Origin: Anoxybacillus tengchongensis
GTDB lineage: Bacteria > Bacillota > Bacilli > Bacillales > Anoxybacillaceae
DNA: 64,000 nt
Assembly (NCBI RefSeq): GCF_014201585.1
Contig: NZ_JACHES010000002.1
Span: 62,001-126,000 of the forward strand
Reading direction: 5' to 3'
How positions within the stretch are numbered: the stretch's first letter is position 1; the number at the start of each line of letters is the position of its first letter. A program made the translations under genes and the position numbers. The notes under the pieces were generated by a model. The model saw only the letters and a program-made list of their open reading frames with translations. It searched no databases and had not been told where the DNA came from. Below are positions 29,030-40,553 of the stretch, in pieces.

Positions 29030-32000
29030 TCAAAATAGCGACAATTGATTGTGATCGGGTAGCGACTGTAAACAACCCCGACTTTCAAGATATTCTAAAA
29101 TCGTTTTCGATACTTTGCCACGTTGTTGTAAATCTTCTTTCGATAAAAACTCGCCTTCCTCACGAGCACGCACAATGCTGAGGGCAACGTTTGTCCCAAG
29201 TCCCGGAATCGCATTAAACGGTGGAATAAGCGAATTGCCGTCAATAATGAACTCCGTTGCTTGTGAACGGTACAAATCAATATTTTTAAATGAAAAGCCT
29301 CGTTCGCACATTTCTAGCGCGATTTCAAGTACGGTTAACAAGTTTTTCTCTTTCGTAGACGCATCAAGCCCTTTTGACTGAATTTCCTCAATGCGTTTAC
29401 GAATCGCCGCAGATCCTTGAATCATGGCGTCTAAATCAAAGTCTTCTGCACGTACGGTAAAGTACGATGCGTAATAAAGAAGCGGGTGATGTACTTTAAA
29501 GTACGCAATGCGTACCGCCATAAGAACATAGGCCGCTGCGTGCGCTTTCGGGAACATGTATTTAATTTTTTTACATGATTCGATATACCATTCTGGCACA
29601 TCATGTTTGCGCATTTCTTCTTCAAATTCTGGCGTCAATCCTTTTCCTTTACGAACGGACTCCATAATTTTAAATGCTAATGACGGCTCTAAACCACGGT
29701 AAATTAAATACACCATAATGTCGTCGCGACAGCCGATTACTTCTGATAGCGTACACGTTCCGCTTTGAATAAGCTCTTGCGCATTGCCGAGCCAAACGTC
29801 CGTCCCGTGCGATAAGCCTGAAATTTGCACAAGCTCTGAAAACGTTTTTGGCTTTGTTTCTTCTAACATTTGGCGAACGAAGCGCGTGCCAAACTCTGGG
29901 ATACCGAGCGTTCCTGTATTACACATAATTTGTTCAGGTGTCACCCCAAGCGACTCCGTACTACTAAAAATTTTCATCACTTCGGGATCATCGGTCGGAA
30001 TCGTCTTTGGATCAATTCCACTTAAATCTTGTAACATCCGGATGACTGTCGGATCATCGTGTCCGAGAATATCGAGTTTTAATAAATTGTCGTGAATAGA
30101 GTGGAAATCAAAGTGCGTCGTCCGCCATTCCGCTTCTATATCGTCAGCTGGATATTGAATCGGCGTAAAATCATAAATATCCATGTAATCTGGAACAACG
30201 ATAATGCCTCCTGGATGTTGCCCTGTCGTTCGTTTCACTCCCGTACATCCGGCTGCTAAACGATCTATTTCTGCTGCACGTACATGAAGGTTTTTATCAC
30301 TTATATACCCTTTGACAAATCCGTACGCCGTTTTGTCAGCAACAGTACCAATCGTTCCAGCACGATATACGTTATCTTCGCCAAATAGCACTTTCGTATA
30401 GTTATGCGCCCGCGGTTGATACTCGCCTGAAAAGTTTAAGTCAATATCTGGAACTTTATCGCCTTTAAACCCTAAAAACGTCTCGAACGGAATATCGTGA
30501 CCATCTTTATTATACCGCGTACCACATTTTGGACAGTCTTTATCTGGTAAGTCAAATCCGGAGCCGACCGAACCATCATCGAAAAACTCGGAATGTTTAC
30601 AGTTCGGGCAAACGTAATGCGGTGGGAGCGGATTCACCTCTGTGATCTCGGTCATCGTCGCAACAAATGATGAGCCAACTGAACCGCGCGAACCGACAAG
30701 ATAACCGTCATCAAGCGATTTTTTTACGAGTTTATGAGAGATTAAATAAATGACCGCAAAGCCGTGACCAATGATGCTCTTCAATTCTTTTTCTAACCGT
30801 TTTTCAACGATGTCTGGAAGTGGATCACCATAAATGCTCTTCGCCCGTTCGTAACTCATTCGACGAATTTCTTCGTCTGCTCCTTCAATTCTCGGTGTGT
30901 ATAACTCATCTTTAATTGGTTTCACGTCTCCAATGAGATCGGCAATTTTTCTTGTATTTGTGATAACAATTTCTTTTGCTTTTTGTTCACCGAGAAACGA
31001 AAATGCTTCTAACATTTCGTTTGTTGTACGGAAGTGAACATTTGGGAGTTCATGACGATTTAACGGATTACCACCAGATTGTGAGTGAATTAAAATTTTG
31101 CGATAAATTTTATCTTCTTGGTTCATATAATGCACGTTTCCTGTGGCGACAACCGGAATGCCGAGCCGTTCGCCAAGCTGCACAATGTTTGTAATAATTT
31201 CTTTTAGCGCTTCTTCATCGCGTACATATTCCATTTCAATAAGCGGGGTGTATACCTCTGGCGGATGCACTTCAAGGAAATCATAAAACGGGGCAATTGC
31301 CTCTGCTTCTTCGATTCCTTTTTGCATCATCGCCTCAAATAACTCACCTTTATCGCACCCTGATCCGACTAAAATACCTTCGCGATGTTGTTGTAACACT
31401 GAACGAGGAATGCGTGGAACGCGATAAAAATAGTTCACGTGTGAAAATGATACGAGCTTAAATAAATTTTTTAACCCGACTTCATTTTGTACAAGCAACG
31501 TAGCATGAAACGGGCGAGATCGTTGAAACGCTCCTTGCTCTTTTGATGCTTCGTTTAGCTGATCAAGATATTGGATTCCTTTTTCATCAAGTTCTTTTAA
31601 TAAATGAATAAGCAAATACCCTGTCGCTTCTGCATCATAAATAGCACGATGGTGTTGGGTTAATTCAATATTAAACTTTTTACAAAGCGTATTTAAGCGA
31701 TGGTTTTTTAGCTCGGGATATAGGTAGCGAGCAAGCTCTAATGTATCAATGACCGGATTTGTTACTTTGCCACGATTGATTTTTTTAAATCCTGCATTTA
31801 AAAAACCAATATCAAACGTCGCATTATGAGCAACAAGCACACAATCGTCGACCCAATGGTAAAACTTTTCCAATACTTCTTCAACGTCTGGTGCGTCCTT
31901 TAACATATCATCTGTAATCTTCGTTAGTTCAATTGTCGTCGCTGAAAGCGGATGATGCGGGTTAGCAAACGATTCAAAACGGTCGATAATTTCTCCGTTT

Positions 32001-33322
32001 TTCACTTTTACTGCTGCTAACTCAATGATCGTGTCATATACAGCGGAAAGCCCTGTCGTTTCCACGTCAAATACGACAAACGTATCGTCCATGAGCCGGC
32101 GATGCGCTTCATTATAAGCAATCGGTACGCCATCATCGACAATATTTGCCTCTAGTCCATATAAAATTTTTACACCGTATTTTTTTCCTGCACTATACGC
32201 TTCTGGAAACGATTGAACAACAGCATGATCCGTAACGGCAATTGCTTCATGTCCCCATTTTTTTGCTTGTTCGACGAGCGTTGTAATCGAAGCAACCGCA
32301 TCCATTTGACTCATTTGTGTGTGAACGTGCAATTCTACACGCTTTTCTTCGGCTGTATCTTGACGCTCTTTTGGTTTCACTTCATTTAAGTCATTTGCAA
32401 TAAGCACAAGATCGCGAACGAATGTGTCGTTTTGTACGCTGCCGCGCACTTTCACCCACATACCTTTTTTTACACGTTGCATCAATTCTGCATCTTCTTT
32501 ATCGCGTGAAAACATTTTTACAAGAATAGAGTTTGTATAATCTGTCATTTTTAACGTCAATAACGTTCGTCCGCTTTTTAGTTCTTTTGCTTCAGCATCA
32601 AACACGTATCCTTGCACAACGACACGACGTTCTTCTTCTACAATTTGATCGAGCGAACGAATATGTTCCTCATCTTTAATTTGATAGCCAATCACAAGCG
32701 GACCACTTTCTTCGGTTACGTTAGCCTGTTCTTGTTTCGGCATCGCTTCGATAAAAGCAGCTAGCGCCCGCTCCTCATCTTCTTTTTGTTTTTGTGCTAA
32801 AAATTGTTCAAACTGTTGTTCATCGTGTTTCACGTCTGCTTCTAATTGTAAATATGGGAAGCCAAACGAAGCGTACGTCTCAGCAAATATTTCTGCAAAT
32901 CGCTTTTTTAAAGCAATCGCTTCTGCTTCATTGCGTGCTTGGACAATTACTTTCGTTCCTTTGACGTGCGGTTGCTGCTGTGTCATTAGTGAAAGAAGAG
33001 GCGAGCTTTGTTGAATCGTTTCCACAAACATCGGCCAATACGATATGACGTCTTCGTCGGTAAACGTTTGATCTTCCGCTTCAATCGTGCATTGCACATG
33101 AGCGATGTGACGAAACTGTTCGATTAATCGTTTACGAAATTCCGCATATACATCCGCCCGTAAAATCGCTGGAAATTGAAAATAAAAATGCCAACATTTC
33201 GTTCTTTTATCGACAACTACTTTGTTAATCTGTCCATGTGCTAAGTCATTCGCGATATTAGACGAAGACAGTTGTAGCTGTTGCAACAAAATAGAAAATC
33301 TTTCTTTTTGTTCTTCTCTCAT
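29030..33322 (-). CDS. polC: DNA polymerase III alpha subunit, PolC type
   Basis: This 1430-residue Gram-positive replicase has an OB domain (about 225-310), a PHP domain split by the proofreading exonuclease ([13 protein letters not shown] near 335; [19 protein letters not shown] near 420), the polymerase active site ([13 protein letters not shown]) and a zinc-binding cysteine cluster (CPNC...CPKC near 925-950). The ATG at 33322 is fixed by an in-frame TAA nine bases upstream. The only Shine-Dalgarno (GGGAGGTG) is 32 bases upstream, across a hairpin. It follows proS after a possible terminator. Confidence 0.97.
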   Translation of the reverse strand: MREEQKERFSILLQQLQLSSSNIANDLAHGQINKVVVDKRTKCWHFYFQFPAILRADVYAEFRKRLIEQFRHIAHVQCTIEAEDQTFTDEDVISYWPMFVETIQQSSPLLSLMTQQQPHVKGTKVIVQARNEAEAIALKKRFAEIFAETYASFGFPYLQLEADVKHDEQQFEQFLAQKQKEDEERALAAFIEAMPKQEQANVTEESGPLVIGYQIKDEEHIRSLDQIVEEERRVVVQGYVFDAEAKELKSGRTLLTLKMTDYTNSILVKMFSRDKEDAELMQRVKKGMWVKVRGSVQNDTFVRDLVLIANDLNEVKPKERQDTAEEKRVELHVHTQMSQMDAVASITTLVEQAKKWGHEAIAVTDHAVVQSFPEAYSAGKKYGVKILYGLEANIVDDGVPIAYNEAHRRLMDDTFVVFDVETTGLSAVYDTIIELAAVKVKNGEIIDRFESFANPHHPLSATTIELTKITDDMLKDAPDVEEVLEKFYHWVDDCVLVAHNATFDIGFLNAGFKKINRGKVTNPVIDTLELARYLYPELKNHRLNTLCKKFNIELTQHHRAIYDAEATGYLLIHLLKELDEKGIQYLDQLNEASKEQGAFQRSRPFHATLLVQNEVGLKNLFKLVSFSHVNYFYRVPRIPRSVLQQHREGILVGSGCDKGELFEAMMQKGIEEAEAIAPFYDFLEVHPPEVYTPLIEMEYVRDEEALKEIITNIVQLGERLGIPVVATGNVHYMNQEDKIYRKILIHSQSGGNPLNRHELPNVHFRTTNEMLEAFSFLGEQKAKEIVITNTRKIADLIGDVKPIKDELYTPRIEGADEEIRRMSYERAKSIYGDPLPDIVEKRLEKELKSIIGHGFAVIYLISHKLVKKSLDDGYLVGSRGSVGSSFVATMTEITEVNPLPPHYVCPNCKHSEFFDDGSVGSGFDLPDKDCPKCGTRYNKDGHDIPFETFLGFKGDKVPDIDLNFSGEYQPRAHNYTKVLFGEDNVYRAGTIGTVADKTAYGFVKGYISDKNLHVRAAEIDRLAAGCTGVKRTTGQHPGGIIVVPDYMDIYDFTPIQYPADDIEAEWRTTHFDFHSIHDNLLKLDILGHDDPTVIRMLQDLSGIDPKTIPTDDPEVMKIFSSTESLGVTPEQIMCNTGTLGIPEFGTRFVRQMLEETKPKTFSELVQISGLSHGTDVWLGNAQELIQSGTCTLSEVIGCRDDIMVYLIYRGLEPSLAFKIMESVRKGKGLTPEFEEEMRKHDVPEWYIESCKKIKYMFPKAHAAAYVLMAVRIAYFKVHHPLLYYASYFTVRAEDFDLDAMIQGSAAIRKRIEEIQSKGLDASTKEKNLLTVLEIALEMCERGFSFKNIDLYRSQATEFIIDGNSLIPPFNAIPGLGTNVALSIVRAREEGEFLSKEDLQQRGKVSKTILEYLESRGCLQSLPDHNQLSLF

Positions 33323-33329
33323 CGTTGTT

Positions 33330-33360
33330 CGTTACAAAAAGATGTAACGGTGCACCTCCC
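33330..33360 (-). promoter_or_regulatory. Hairpin between Shine-Dalgarno and start codon of polC
   Basis: GGGAGGTG (33353-33360) is separated from the ATG by a perfect 7-bp hairpin, CGTTACA / TGTAACG with a six-base loop (33330-33349). Excluding the 20-base hairpin, the spacing is about 12 bases. This suggests a structure-bridged, possibly regulated, ribosome binding site. Confidence 0.6.
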
Positions 33361-33401
33361 TTTCTTTATTTCTCCATCGTTTGGGGGTGATAGACGACAG
33401 A

Positions 33402-33421
33402 AAGAGGGGAAGACCCCTCTT
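33402..33421 (-). terminator. Possible terminator after proS
   Basis: AAGAGGGG pairs with CCCCTCTT around a four-base loop. It lies five bases past the proS stop. The T-run is short, so readthrough into polC is likely. Confidence 0.5.
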
Positions 33422-33426
33422 ATCGC

Positions 33427-35121
33427 TTATAAGTAACGGCGCAACGTTTCAACTAATTGCGACACATGTACTTCTTCTGTTTCGCCTGTTTTGCGAACTT
33501 TTACTTCAACTATTCCTTCGCTTACCCGCTTTCCAATCGTGACGCGTACAGGTAAACCGATTAAATCGCTGTCAGCGAATTTCACACCTGGGCGCTCGGC
33601 ACGATCATCATACAACACTTCAAACCCTTCTTGTTGCAAACGGATGTACCACTCGTCTGCAAGTTTTCGTTGCTCGTCCACTTTTGGATTGACAGAAATA
33701 AGATGCACATGGAACGGGGCAACAGCTGTTGGCCAAATGAGCCCATGCTCATCGTTATATTGTTCAGCGATGGCTGCAAGCGTACGAGATACACCGATGC
33801 CGTAACATCCCATAATCATCGGTTGCATGCGTCCATTTTCATCTAAATACGTTGCATTCATCGCTTCGCTATAACGTGTTCCTAGTTTAAATACGTGACC
33901 AACTTCAATGCCGCGCGCAAAACGAATCGTTCCTTTTCCATCTGGCGACGGATCCCCTTCTTGAATGAAACGAACGTCCGCATATTGCGCAACAAAATCA
34001 CGATCTGGGTTAACCCCTTTATAATGATAGTGTGCTTCATTGGCTCCGCATACACCGTTGACAATCGCTTTTACTGCATGATCCGCTAAAACAAGTACGT
34101 CGTCGCTCACACCAATTGGACCAAGCGAACCAACTTCACAGTTCATCACTTGTTTTGTTTCTTCTGGCGTTGCTAATTCCACAACCGTTGCTTCTAATAT
34201 ATTTTTTACTTTCACATCATTCACTTCATGGTCGCCACGTACAAGAACAAGTACATAGCGATCGTCTACTTTAAATAATAACGACTTGATACATTTTTCT
34301 TTTGGTACTTGCAGAAATTGACTTACTTCTTCAATCGAACGTTGTTCCGGTGTATGCACTTTTTCAAGCGGGGCATGCGGTTCATCGCTTCGCTCATACG
34401 TCGTAATGACTGGCGCCATTTCGATATTCGCTGCATAATCAGAACAATCTGAGTATGCAATTGTATCTTCTCCGACATCGGATAAAACCATAAATTCATG
34501 TGTATCTTTTCCGCCCATGGCGCCAGAATCGGCAATGACAGCGCGGAAATTTAATCCGCAACGACGGAACACATTGGCATAAGCTTCGTACATTTTATTG
34601 TATACTTCATCTAAACTTTCCTGTGAAGCATGGAACGAATACGCATCTTTCATAATAAACTCACGGCCACGAAGCAAACCGAAACGCGGGCGTTTTTCAT
34701 CACGAAACTTTGTTTGAATTTGGTAAAGCGTAAGTGGCAAACGTTTGTACGATTTCACTTCATCGCGAACAAGTGCCGTAATGACTTCTTCATGTGTTGC
34801 ACCGAGCGCAAAGTCGCGATCATGGCGATCTTTTAAACGCATTAATTCTGGTCCATATGAATACCAGCGGCCTGACTCTTGCCATAGCTCTGCTTGTTGT
34901 AGCGCTGGCATGAACAGTTCGATAGCACCTGCACGATCCATTTCTTCACGAATGATCGCTTCAATTTTTTGTAATACACGTTTACCAAGTGGTAAAAAGC
35001 TATATACTCCACTCGCGTTTTGGCGAATGAAACCAGCGCGAAGCAGCAGTTGATGACTTTTAATTTCTGCATCTGCTGGCACTTCACGCAATGTAGGAAT
35101 AAACGACATACTTTGTTTCAT
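33427..35121 (-). CDS. proS: Prolyl-tRNA synthetase (bacterial type, with editing domain)
   Basis: This 564-residue class II synthetase charges tRNA-Pro. It has motif 2 ([21 protein letters not shown] near 138), an inserted YbaK-type editing domain (about 235-380) and a C-terminal anticodon-binding domain (about 470-560). The length and insertion match the bacterial ProS of Bacillus. It lies 29 bases after rasP and before polC. Confidence 0.95.
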   Translation of the reverse strand: MKQSMSFIPTLREVPADAEIKSHQLLLRAGFIRQNASGVYSFLPLGKRVLQKIEAIIREEMDRAGAIELFMPALQQAELWQESGRWYSYGPELMRLKDRHDRDFALGATHEEVITALVRDEVKSYKRLPLTLYQIQTKFRDEKRPRFGLLRGREFIMKDAYSFHASQESLDEVYNKMYEAYANVFRRCGLNFRAVIADSGAMGGKDTHEFMVLSDVGEDTIAYSDCSDYAANIEMAPVITTYERSDEPHAPLEKVHTPEQRSIEEVSQFLQVPKEKCIKSLLFKVDDRYVLVLVRGDHEVNDVKVKNILEATVVELATPEETKQVMNCEVGSLGPIGVSDDVLVLADHAVKAIVNGVCGANEAHYHYKGVNPDRDFVAQYADVRFIQEGDPSPDGKGTIRFARGIEVGHVFKLGTRYSEAMNATYLDENGRMQPMIMGCYGIGVSRTLAAIAEQYNDEHGLIWPTAVAPFHVHLISVNPKVDEQRKLADEWYIRLQQEGFEVLYDDRAERPGVKFADSDLIGLPVRVTIGKRVSEGIVEVKVRKTGETEEVHVSQLVETLRRYL

Positions 35122-35150
35122 CTTTTTTTAGCACCTCTTACTTCATTGAT

Positions 35151-36407
35151 TTATAGGAAAAATTTTTGAATATCATTCCACGTAACAACAAGCATAAGCA
35201 ACATGAGAAGGGCAAAACCGATAAAATGCACAATTCCTTCTTTTTGGCGATCAATTGGCTTTCCACGCAACGCCTCAATCGCAAAAAACGTTAAGCGTCC
35301 CCCATCAAGTGCCGGAAGCGGAAGTAAGTTGATAATCCCTAGGTTAATGCTTAAAATAGCTCCCCATTTCATTAAGTAATACACGCCAGATTGAGCGACT
35401 TTATGTGTGGAAACGGCAATGCCAACAGGTCCAGATAGCATATCAAATGAAAATTTCCCCGTCAATAAATGACCTAGACCAACGATAATTTCTTTTGTCC
35501 AATAGTACGTTTCTAGCGCTCCTTGTTTGATCGCCCCAACAACCGATTTTTCCATCGGTCCATATACACCGATCAGCCCGATCGTCTCCCCTTCTATCGT
35601 TTTCTTTTCTGGTGTAACAGTGAGATCGATCATTTGGCCGTTGCGCTTCACTTGAAATTGGAGCGGTTTTTCTGGGCTTTTTCGAATCATTGTAACAACA
35701 TCTGTCCATGAAGACATCGGCTGTCCGTCAATCGAAATGACAATATCACCTTGTTTCAATCCTGCTTGACGCGCAGCACCGTCTTCTGTCAATTCACCAA
35801 CAATCGGTTTATCGACAGGGTAACCTTGTAATAGCCCAATAACAATAAAGATGACAAGCGCTAAGATGAAATTCATTAGCGGACCAGCGAAAATAGCCAT
35901 TGCCCGCTGTCCGAGCGTTTTTGAACCGAATTGACGATCGTACGGTGCTATTTGTACTTCTTCGCGATCAATAACGATGTACGCTGGATCGCTTAGCTCA
36001 AAGCGTTGTAAACGATCATCCTCATTCTCGTAACCTTCAATATATAGCTCATGTTCAAAGTCTGCACGCTCCACCTCAATGATTTTCGCATCTTCATATT
36101 CATCTTTATGATTGACGATTACTTTCTTCACTTTACCGTCTGAATGAAACAATAAACCGACAACTTGCCCGCGCTTAACGTCAATCATCTCAGGGTCTTC
36201 GCCAGCCATGCGCACAAAACCGCCAAGTGGAAGTAGGCGAATGGTGTACGTCGTTTCCCCTTTTTTCATCGAAAACACTTTTGGACCAAATCCAATTGCA
36301 AACTCGCGGCATAAAATACCTGCCCGCTTAGCGAAAATAAAGTGGCCTAATTCATGAAAAAACACAAGCGCACCAAAAATAATAAGAAAAGCAATAACCG
36401 TCTCCAA
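35151..36407 (-). CDS. rasP: Site-2 intramembrane protease RasP
   Basis: This 418-residue zinc metalloprotease has the active-site HELGH in the first membrane segment (near residue 19), a PDZ domain (about 200-270) and the LDG motif (NLLPLPALDGGRL) in the last part. It cleaves RsiW and FtsL remnants and releases anti-sigma factor control. GTG at 36419 is possible, but TTG at 36407 has AAAGGTGG eight bases upstream and gives the family's start. It begins just inside the dxr end. Confidence 0.94.
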   Translation of the reverse strand: METVIAFLIIFGALVFFHELGHFIFAKRAGILCREFAIGFGPKVFSMKKGETTYTIRLLPLGGFVRMAGEDPEMIDVKRGQVVGLLFHSDGKVKKVIVNHKDEYEDAKIIEVERADFEHELYIEGYENEDDRLQRFELSDPAYIVIDREEVQIAPYDRQFGSKTLGQRAMAIFAGPLMNFILALVIFIVIGLLQGYPVDKPIVGELTEDGAARQAGLKQGDIVISIDGQPMSSWTDVVTMIRKSPEKPLQFQVKRNGQMIDLTVTPEKKTIEGETIGLIGVYGPMEKSVVGAIKQGALETYYWTKEIIVGLGHLLTGKFSFDMLSGPVGIAVSTHKVAQSGVYYLMKWGAILSINLGIINLLPLPALDGGRLTFFAIEALRGKPIDRQKEGIVHFIGFALLMLLMLVVTWNDIQKFFL

Positions 36408-36422
36408 AGTTTCAACCACCTT

Positions 36423-37568
36423 TTACATGTGTAGTGATTTTACATATCGTCTCGTTTCAAGATCGACTGCACGAATCGTCTCAAGGTTCGGATGAGCAAT
36501 CGGTACGTGTCGCTCCATCGCTTTTTCAATGCATTGTTCAATCGCTAGAAACGATATTCGTCCAGCTAAAAAGGCCGCCACCGCTTCTTCATTGGCGGCG
36601 TTTAATACCGTTGGCATCGTTCCGCCTATCTTTCCAGCTTCATAAGCAAATTGTAAACAACGAAACCGGTTCATGTCCACTTTTTGAAAATGCAACGTGG
36701 CTACTTGTGCTAAGTTCAGTCGCTCAATATGTAGCGGAAAACGGTCAGGATATGTTAATGCATATTGAATCGGTACGCGCATATCTGGCGTTCCGAGTTG
36801 AGCAATGACACTTCCATCATGAAATTGTACCATCGAATGAATAATACTTTCTTTATGCAAAAGAACGTCAATTTGTTCATACGGTAATTGGAATAACCAG
36901 TGTGCTTCGATAACTTCGAGTCCTTTGTTCATCATCGTTGCAGAATCAATTGTAATTTTTGCTCCCATCGACCAATTCGGGTGTTTCAACGCTTCTTCCA
37001 CTGTGACGTGTTGTAGTTGTTCGCGAGTCCGATCGCGAAAACTACCACCAGATGCCGTTAAAATAATACACTCAATATTTTTTTGTCGCTCTCCTTGCAA
37101 GCATTGAAAGATAGCAGAATGCTCACTATCGACAGGCAAAATGGTTACGCCGTAGTCAGCAGCGTGTTTCATGACAAGATGACCTGCGGTAACTAACGTT
37201 TCTTTATTTGCTAACGCAATCGTTTTTTTCGCCTCAATCGCTCGTAACGTAGGCACTAATCCAACGCTTCCGACAACCGCATTGACGACAATGTCTGCTT
37301 CTTGAACCGTCGCTACTTCAACGAGACCATCTTCACCGGAAACGATGCGCACTCGCCCTATATATTCGCTTTGTAGCATATGTGCATCTTCTTTTTGAGC
37401 AACACATACGACTTTCGGTGAAAATTGTTCAATAATATGTCGAGCTTGCTCTATATTTCGCCCAGCGGAAAAAGCGACGAGACGAAACGCATCGGGATGG
37501 GCGCGAATCACATCTAACGTTTGCATGCCGATTGAGCCCGTCGCTCCTAATAAACTAATTGCTCGCAA
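36423..37568 (-). CDS. dxr: 1-deoxy-D-xylulose 5-phosphate reductoisomerase
   Basis: This 381-residue enzyme makes 2-C-methyl-D-erythritol 4-phosphate in the non-mevalonate isoprenoid route. It has the NADPH-binding motif LLGATGSIG, the catalytic [10 protein letters not shown] (near 145) and [12 protein letters not shown] at 37568 follows AAAGGAG by eight bases; GTG at 37577 would overlap the ribosome site. Its product feeds UppS, two genes upstream. Confidence 0.95.
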   Translation of the reverse strand: MRAISLLGATGSIGMQTLDVIRAHPDAFRLVAFSAGRNIEQARHIIEQFSPKVVCVAQKEDAHMLQSEYIGRVRIVSGEDGLVEVATVQEADIVVNAVVGSVGLVPTLRAIEAKKTIALANKETLVTAGHLVMKHAADYGVTILPVDSEHSAIFQCLQGERQKNIECIILTASGGSFRDRTREQLQHVTVEEALKHPNWSMGAKITIDSATMMNKGLEVIEAHWLFQLPYEQIDVLLHKESIIHSMVQFHDGSVIAQLGTPDMRVPIQYALTYPDRFPLHIERLNLAQVATLHFQKVDMNRFRCLQFAYEAGKIGGTMPTVLNAANEEAVAAFLAGRISFLAIEQCIEKAMERHVPIAHPNLETIRAVDLETRRYVKSLHM

Positions 37569-37583
37569 AAGCCCCACTCCTTT

Positions 37584-38351
37584 TTACGCAATAAGGTAAA
37601 ACAAATGCAAAATTGGCAAAACAAATAACAAACTATCGAAGCGATCTAAAATGCCACCATGTCCTGGCAAAATAGCTCCTGAATCCTTTACTCCATAGTG
37701 ACGTTTAAATGCCGATTCCACTAAATCACCAAGCTGTCCGAAAACGGATAAAATGACTGTCGCAATGAGTAACATGAGGAAAGACGGCGCAAATGGCGAT
37801 AGCCACTCATACACGCTCACGACAACAAGGGCACACAAAACCCCACCAATAGCACCTTCCACTGTTTTGTTTGGGCTAATATGCTCCCATAGCTTTCGTT
37901 TTCCGAACGCACGACCAACAAAGTACGCTCCGCTATCCGTTGCCCAAATTAAAAAAAGCGCATAAAAAATGTACGACAAACCGGCTTCACGCACTTGAAC
38001 AAAAGAATAAAAACCAACCCCTACATATAAGACAGCGACAATCATAAATGCTACATCATCAAATGTAAATGCATTTTTTGATATCACCGTATAAATGAGC
38101 AACAAAAAGAGCCCAACGACGAGAATCCATATATTTATCATATGTTCATATGGATATAAAAAGAGCCATAATGCAAGAAAACTAACAATGCTCGGAAACG
38201 AAAAAAGCGATATGCGTTTCATGCGAATAAGTTCAAATAAGCCAACCGTAGCTAGTATATACGTTAACACTAAAAATGGCCATCTGCCATATATGACGAT
38301 CGGTAAAAAGACTGAAGCTGCAATCACTGCTGTCACAATTCTTTGTTTCAT
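37584..38351 (-). CDS. cdsA: Phosphatidate cytidylyltransferase
   Basis: This 255-residue membrane protein has about seven membrane segments and the CTP signature near the C-terminus (KRHYGVKDSGAILPGHGG, followed by DRFDS). It makes CDP-diacylglycerol for phospholipid synthesis. It lies between uppS and dxr with short spacings in the usual Bacillus order. Confidence 0.95.
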   Translation of the reverse strand: MKQRIVTAVIAASVFLPIVIYGRWPFLVLTYILATVGLFELIRMKRISLFSFPSIVSFLALWLFLYPYEHMINIWILVVGLFLLLIYTVISKNAFTFDDVAFMIVAVLYVGVGFYSFVQVREAGLSYIFYALFLIWATDSGAYFVGRAFGKRKLWEHISPNKTVEGAIGGVLCALVVVSVYEWLSPFAPSFLMLLIATVILSVFGQLGDLVESAFKRHYGVKDSGAILPGHGGILDRFDSLLFVLPILHLFYLIA

Positions 38352-38357
38352 ACGAAA

Positions 38358-39122
38358 TTATACGCCTCCAAACCGGCGGCTTCGTTGTTGAAATTCATGT
38401 ACCGCCTGTAAAAAATGTTGTTCTGTGAAGTCTGGCCATAATACGTCTGTAAACCAAAATTCTGTATAAGCCAATTGCCAAAGCATGAAATTACTTAAAC
38501 GAATCTCTCCGCTTGTGCGAATGAGTAAATCGGGATCTGGTAAATCGTTTGTCATTAAATATGAATGGAACATCTCTTCATTCACATCACTTGCTTGAAT
38601 CGTTCCATTTTGCACATCATCAACAAGCTTTTGAACGGCATACACAATTTCCGCACGACTTCCGTAGTTTAACGCAAAATTTAAAATTAAGCCCGTATTT
38701 TGTTTTGTCTCTTCGATTGCTTTATCGACTGCACGTAACGTATGTAAAGGTAGTTGATCTTTATGTCCCATGACGCGTACTTGTACGTTTTCTGCGATTA
38801 ACTCTGGCAAAAATGTGTTCAAAAACTGCTCAGGCAACTGCATTAAATAATCGACTTCCGTTTTCGGTCGTTTCCAATTTTCTGTTGAAAAAGCGTATAA
38901 CGTTAACACGTTCACACCGAGTTCGTTCGCAAAGCGCGTGATTTTCCGTACCGTTTGCATGCCCTCATAATGTCCAGCCATACGTGGCAACGCGCGTTTT
39001 TTCGCCCATCGTCCGTTCCCGTCCATGATGATTGCCACATGCGCAGGAATCGGTCCTTGTAAAATTGTTTCTTTCTCATATCCTTCTTCTTTGTTTTTCC
39101 ATCTTTTCATCTTTTCAAACAT
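38358..39122 (-). CDS. uppS: Undecaprenyl pyrophosphate synthase (isoprenyl transferase)
   Basis: This 254-residue cis-prenyltransferase makes the C55 lipid carrier for the cell wall. The catalytic aspartate lies at residue 34 in IIMDGNGRWAKKR, with YAFSTENWKRP and the RTSGEIRLSNF motif near 200. Start ATG at 39122, GGAGG ten bases upstream. A strong extended -10 lies 58 bases upstream, making this the head gene of the uppS-cdsA-dxr-rasP-proS transcript. Confidence 0.95.
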   Translation of the reverse strand: MFEKMKRWKNKEEGYEKETILQGPIPAHVAIIMDGNGRWAKKRALPRMAGHYEGMQTVRKITRFANELGVNVLTLYAFSTENWKRPKTEVDYLMQLPEQFLNTFLPELIAENVQVRVMGHKDQLPLHTLRAVDKAIEETKQNTGLILNFALNYGSRAEIVYAVQKLVDDVQNGTIQASDVNEEMFHSYLMTNDLPDPDLLIRTSGEIRLSNFMLWQLAYTEFWFTDVLWPDFTEQHFLQAVHEFQQRSRRFGGV

Positions 39123-39179
39123 AAGCGCGTGTCCTCCAGCTTTGATCCAACGTGATTAGGCTGTGCGCCCTATTTCGTA

Positions 39180-39187
39180 ATTATAAC
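39180..39187 (-). promoter_or_regulatory. Extended -10 promoter for uppS
   Basis: On the minus strand, TGTTATAAT gives a consensus -10 (39180-39185) with TG extension. It directly abuts the frr terminator, whose T-run and stem overlap the -35 region. No good -35 is seen. Confidence 0.6.
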
Positions 39188-39213
39188 AAAAAACCCTCTA
39201 TAAACATAGAGGG
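39188..39213 (-). terminator. Terminator of frr
   Basis: CCCTCTA (39194-39200) pairs with TAGAGGG (39207-39213), with six T following on the minus strand. It ends the rpsB-tsf-pyrH-frr block. Confidence 0.88.
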
Positions 39214-39215
39214 AC

Positions 39216-39767
39216 TTATACTTCCATTACTTCTTTCTCTTTTTCTTTCGTGATCACATCAATTTTTGCGATATGATCGTCTGTTAATTTTTGAATGTCT
39301 TCTGTATAGCCACGCAACTCGTCTTCTGTAATTTCGCCATTTTTCTCTAGCTTTTTCAACTCATCGTTTGCATCGCGACGAATGTTGCGCACAGCGACTT
39401 TCGCTTCTTCAGCATATTTTTTTACTAACTTTACAAGCTCACGACGGCGCTCTTCCGTTAGTGGCGGAATGGAAATACGAATGACTGAACCGTCGTTTGA
39501 AGGCGTTAATCCTAAATCAGATGCTAAAATAGCTTTTTCAATTTCCTTCAATACAGATTTGTCATACGGCTGAATAACAAGAAGGCGCGCTTCTGGCACT
39601 TGAATGCCTGCTAACTGAATAATTGGTGTCGGCATGCCGTAGTAATCTACTGTAATTTTTTCTAGTAACGCTGGATTTGCACGACCTGCGCGAATCGTTG
39701 CGAGTTCACGCGAAAAAGCTTGAACTGCTTTATCCATTTTTTCTTTCGCGTTCGTTAATACTTGCAT
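39216..39767 (-). CDS. frr: Ribosome recycling factor
   Basis: This 183-residue protein, with EF-G, splits ribosomes after termination. It has the conserved [19 protein letters not shown] (near 27) and [19 protein letters not shown] (near 128). It is slightly shorter than the usual 185. It begins two bases after pyrH. Confidence 0.96.
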   Translation of the reverse strand: MQVLTNAKEKMDKAVQAFSRELATIRAGRANPALLEKITVDYYGMPTPIIQLAGIQVPEARLLVIQPYDKSVLKEIEKAILASDLGLTPSNDGSVIRISIPPLTEERRRELVKLVKKYAEEAKVAVRNIRRDANDELKKLEKNGEITEDELRGYTEDIQKLTDDHIAKIDVITKEKEKEVMEV

Positions 39768-39768
39768 C

Positions 39769-40491
39769 TTATTTCCCCCTTACAATTGTTCCAATATTTT
39801 CGCCTAATACGGCACGTTTAATATTTCCTTCTTCCATAATGGAGAAAACAATAAGTGGAATATCGTTATCCATACATAGCGATGAAGCGGTGGAATCCAT
39901 GACACCTAATCCTTGTTTGATTACATCTAAGTAGGATAGTTCATCGTACTTTACTGCATTTTTGTCTACTTTTGGATCAGCGCTATATACACCATCTACG
40001 TTGTTTTTCGCCATTAAAATGACATCCGCTTCAATTTCTGCAGCACGAAGCGCGGCTGTCGTATCTGTCGAGAAGTACGGATTCCCTGTTCCTGCTGCAA
40101 AAATGACGACACGTTTTTTCTCTAAGTGACGAATCGCTCTTCGACGAATGTAAGGCTCTGCCACTTGGCGCATTTCAATAGACGTTTGCACGCGCGTTTG
40201 CACACCAAGTTGCTCTAGGCTGTCTTGCAAAGCAAGCGAGTTCATTACTGTTGCTAGCATGCCCATATAATCGGCTGTGGCACGATCCATTCCCATTTCA
40301 CTGCCGATTTTACCGCGCCAAATATTCCCACCGCCAACAACGACCGCCACTTCAACTCCAAGTTCTGCTACCTCTTTTACTTGTTGCGCAATGGATTTAA
40401 TGACAGACGGATTAATGCCAAATCCTTGATCACCAGCTAACGCTTCACCGCTTAATTTTAAAACGACACGTTTATATTTTGGGCTTTTCAT
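39769..40491 (-). CDS. pyrH: UMP kinase
   Basis: This 240-residue enzyme phosphorylates UMP to UDP. It has [13 protein letters not shown] (10-23), [10 protein letters not shown], and [12 protein letters not shown]. It lies one base before frr and 62 bases after tsf, with a 30-bp palindrome in between. Bacterial PyrH is hexameric and regulated by UTP and GTP. Confidence 0.96.
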   Translation of the reverse strand: MKSPKYKRVVLKLSGEALAGDQGFGINPSVIKSIAQQVKEVAELGVEVAVVVGGGNIWRGKIGSEMGMDRATADYMGMLATVMNSLALQDSLEQLGVQTRVQTSIEMRQVAEPYIRRRAIRHLEKKRVVIFAAGTGNPYFSTDTTAALRAAEIEADVILMAKNNVDGVYSADPKVDKNAVKYDELSYLDVIKQGLGVMDSTASSLCMDNDIPLIVFSIMEEGNIKRAVLGENIGTIVRGK

Positions 40492-40516
40492 TGTAAACCT
40501 CCATACCGTTCTCTAA

Positions 40517-40546
40517 AAATAGGGAACACATATGTGTTCCCTATTT
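40517..40546 (-). terminator. 30-bp perfect palindrome between tsf and pyrH
   Basis: AAATAGGGAACACAT / ATGTGTTCCCTATTT forms an uninterrupted palindrome. The minus-strand tail has only TTTTA, suggesting a leaky terminator or transcript stabiliser that lowers pyrH-frr expression relative to rpsB-tsf. Confidence 0.6.
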
Positions 40547-40553
40547 GTATTCA

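Noticed and set aside
33332-33355. Seven-codon GTG frame (GTG CAC CGT TAC ATC TTT TTG TAA) in the polC leader
   Set aside because: The GTG overlaps the Shine-Dalgarno itself, so initiation there is not credible; the hairpin reading is simpler.
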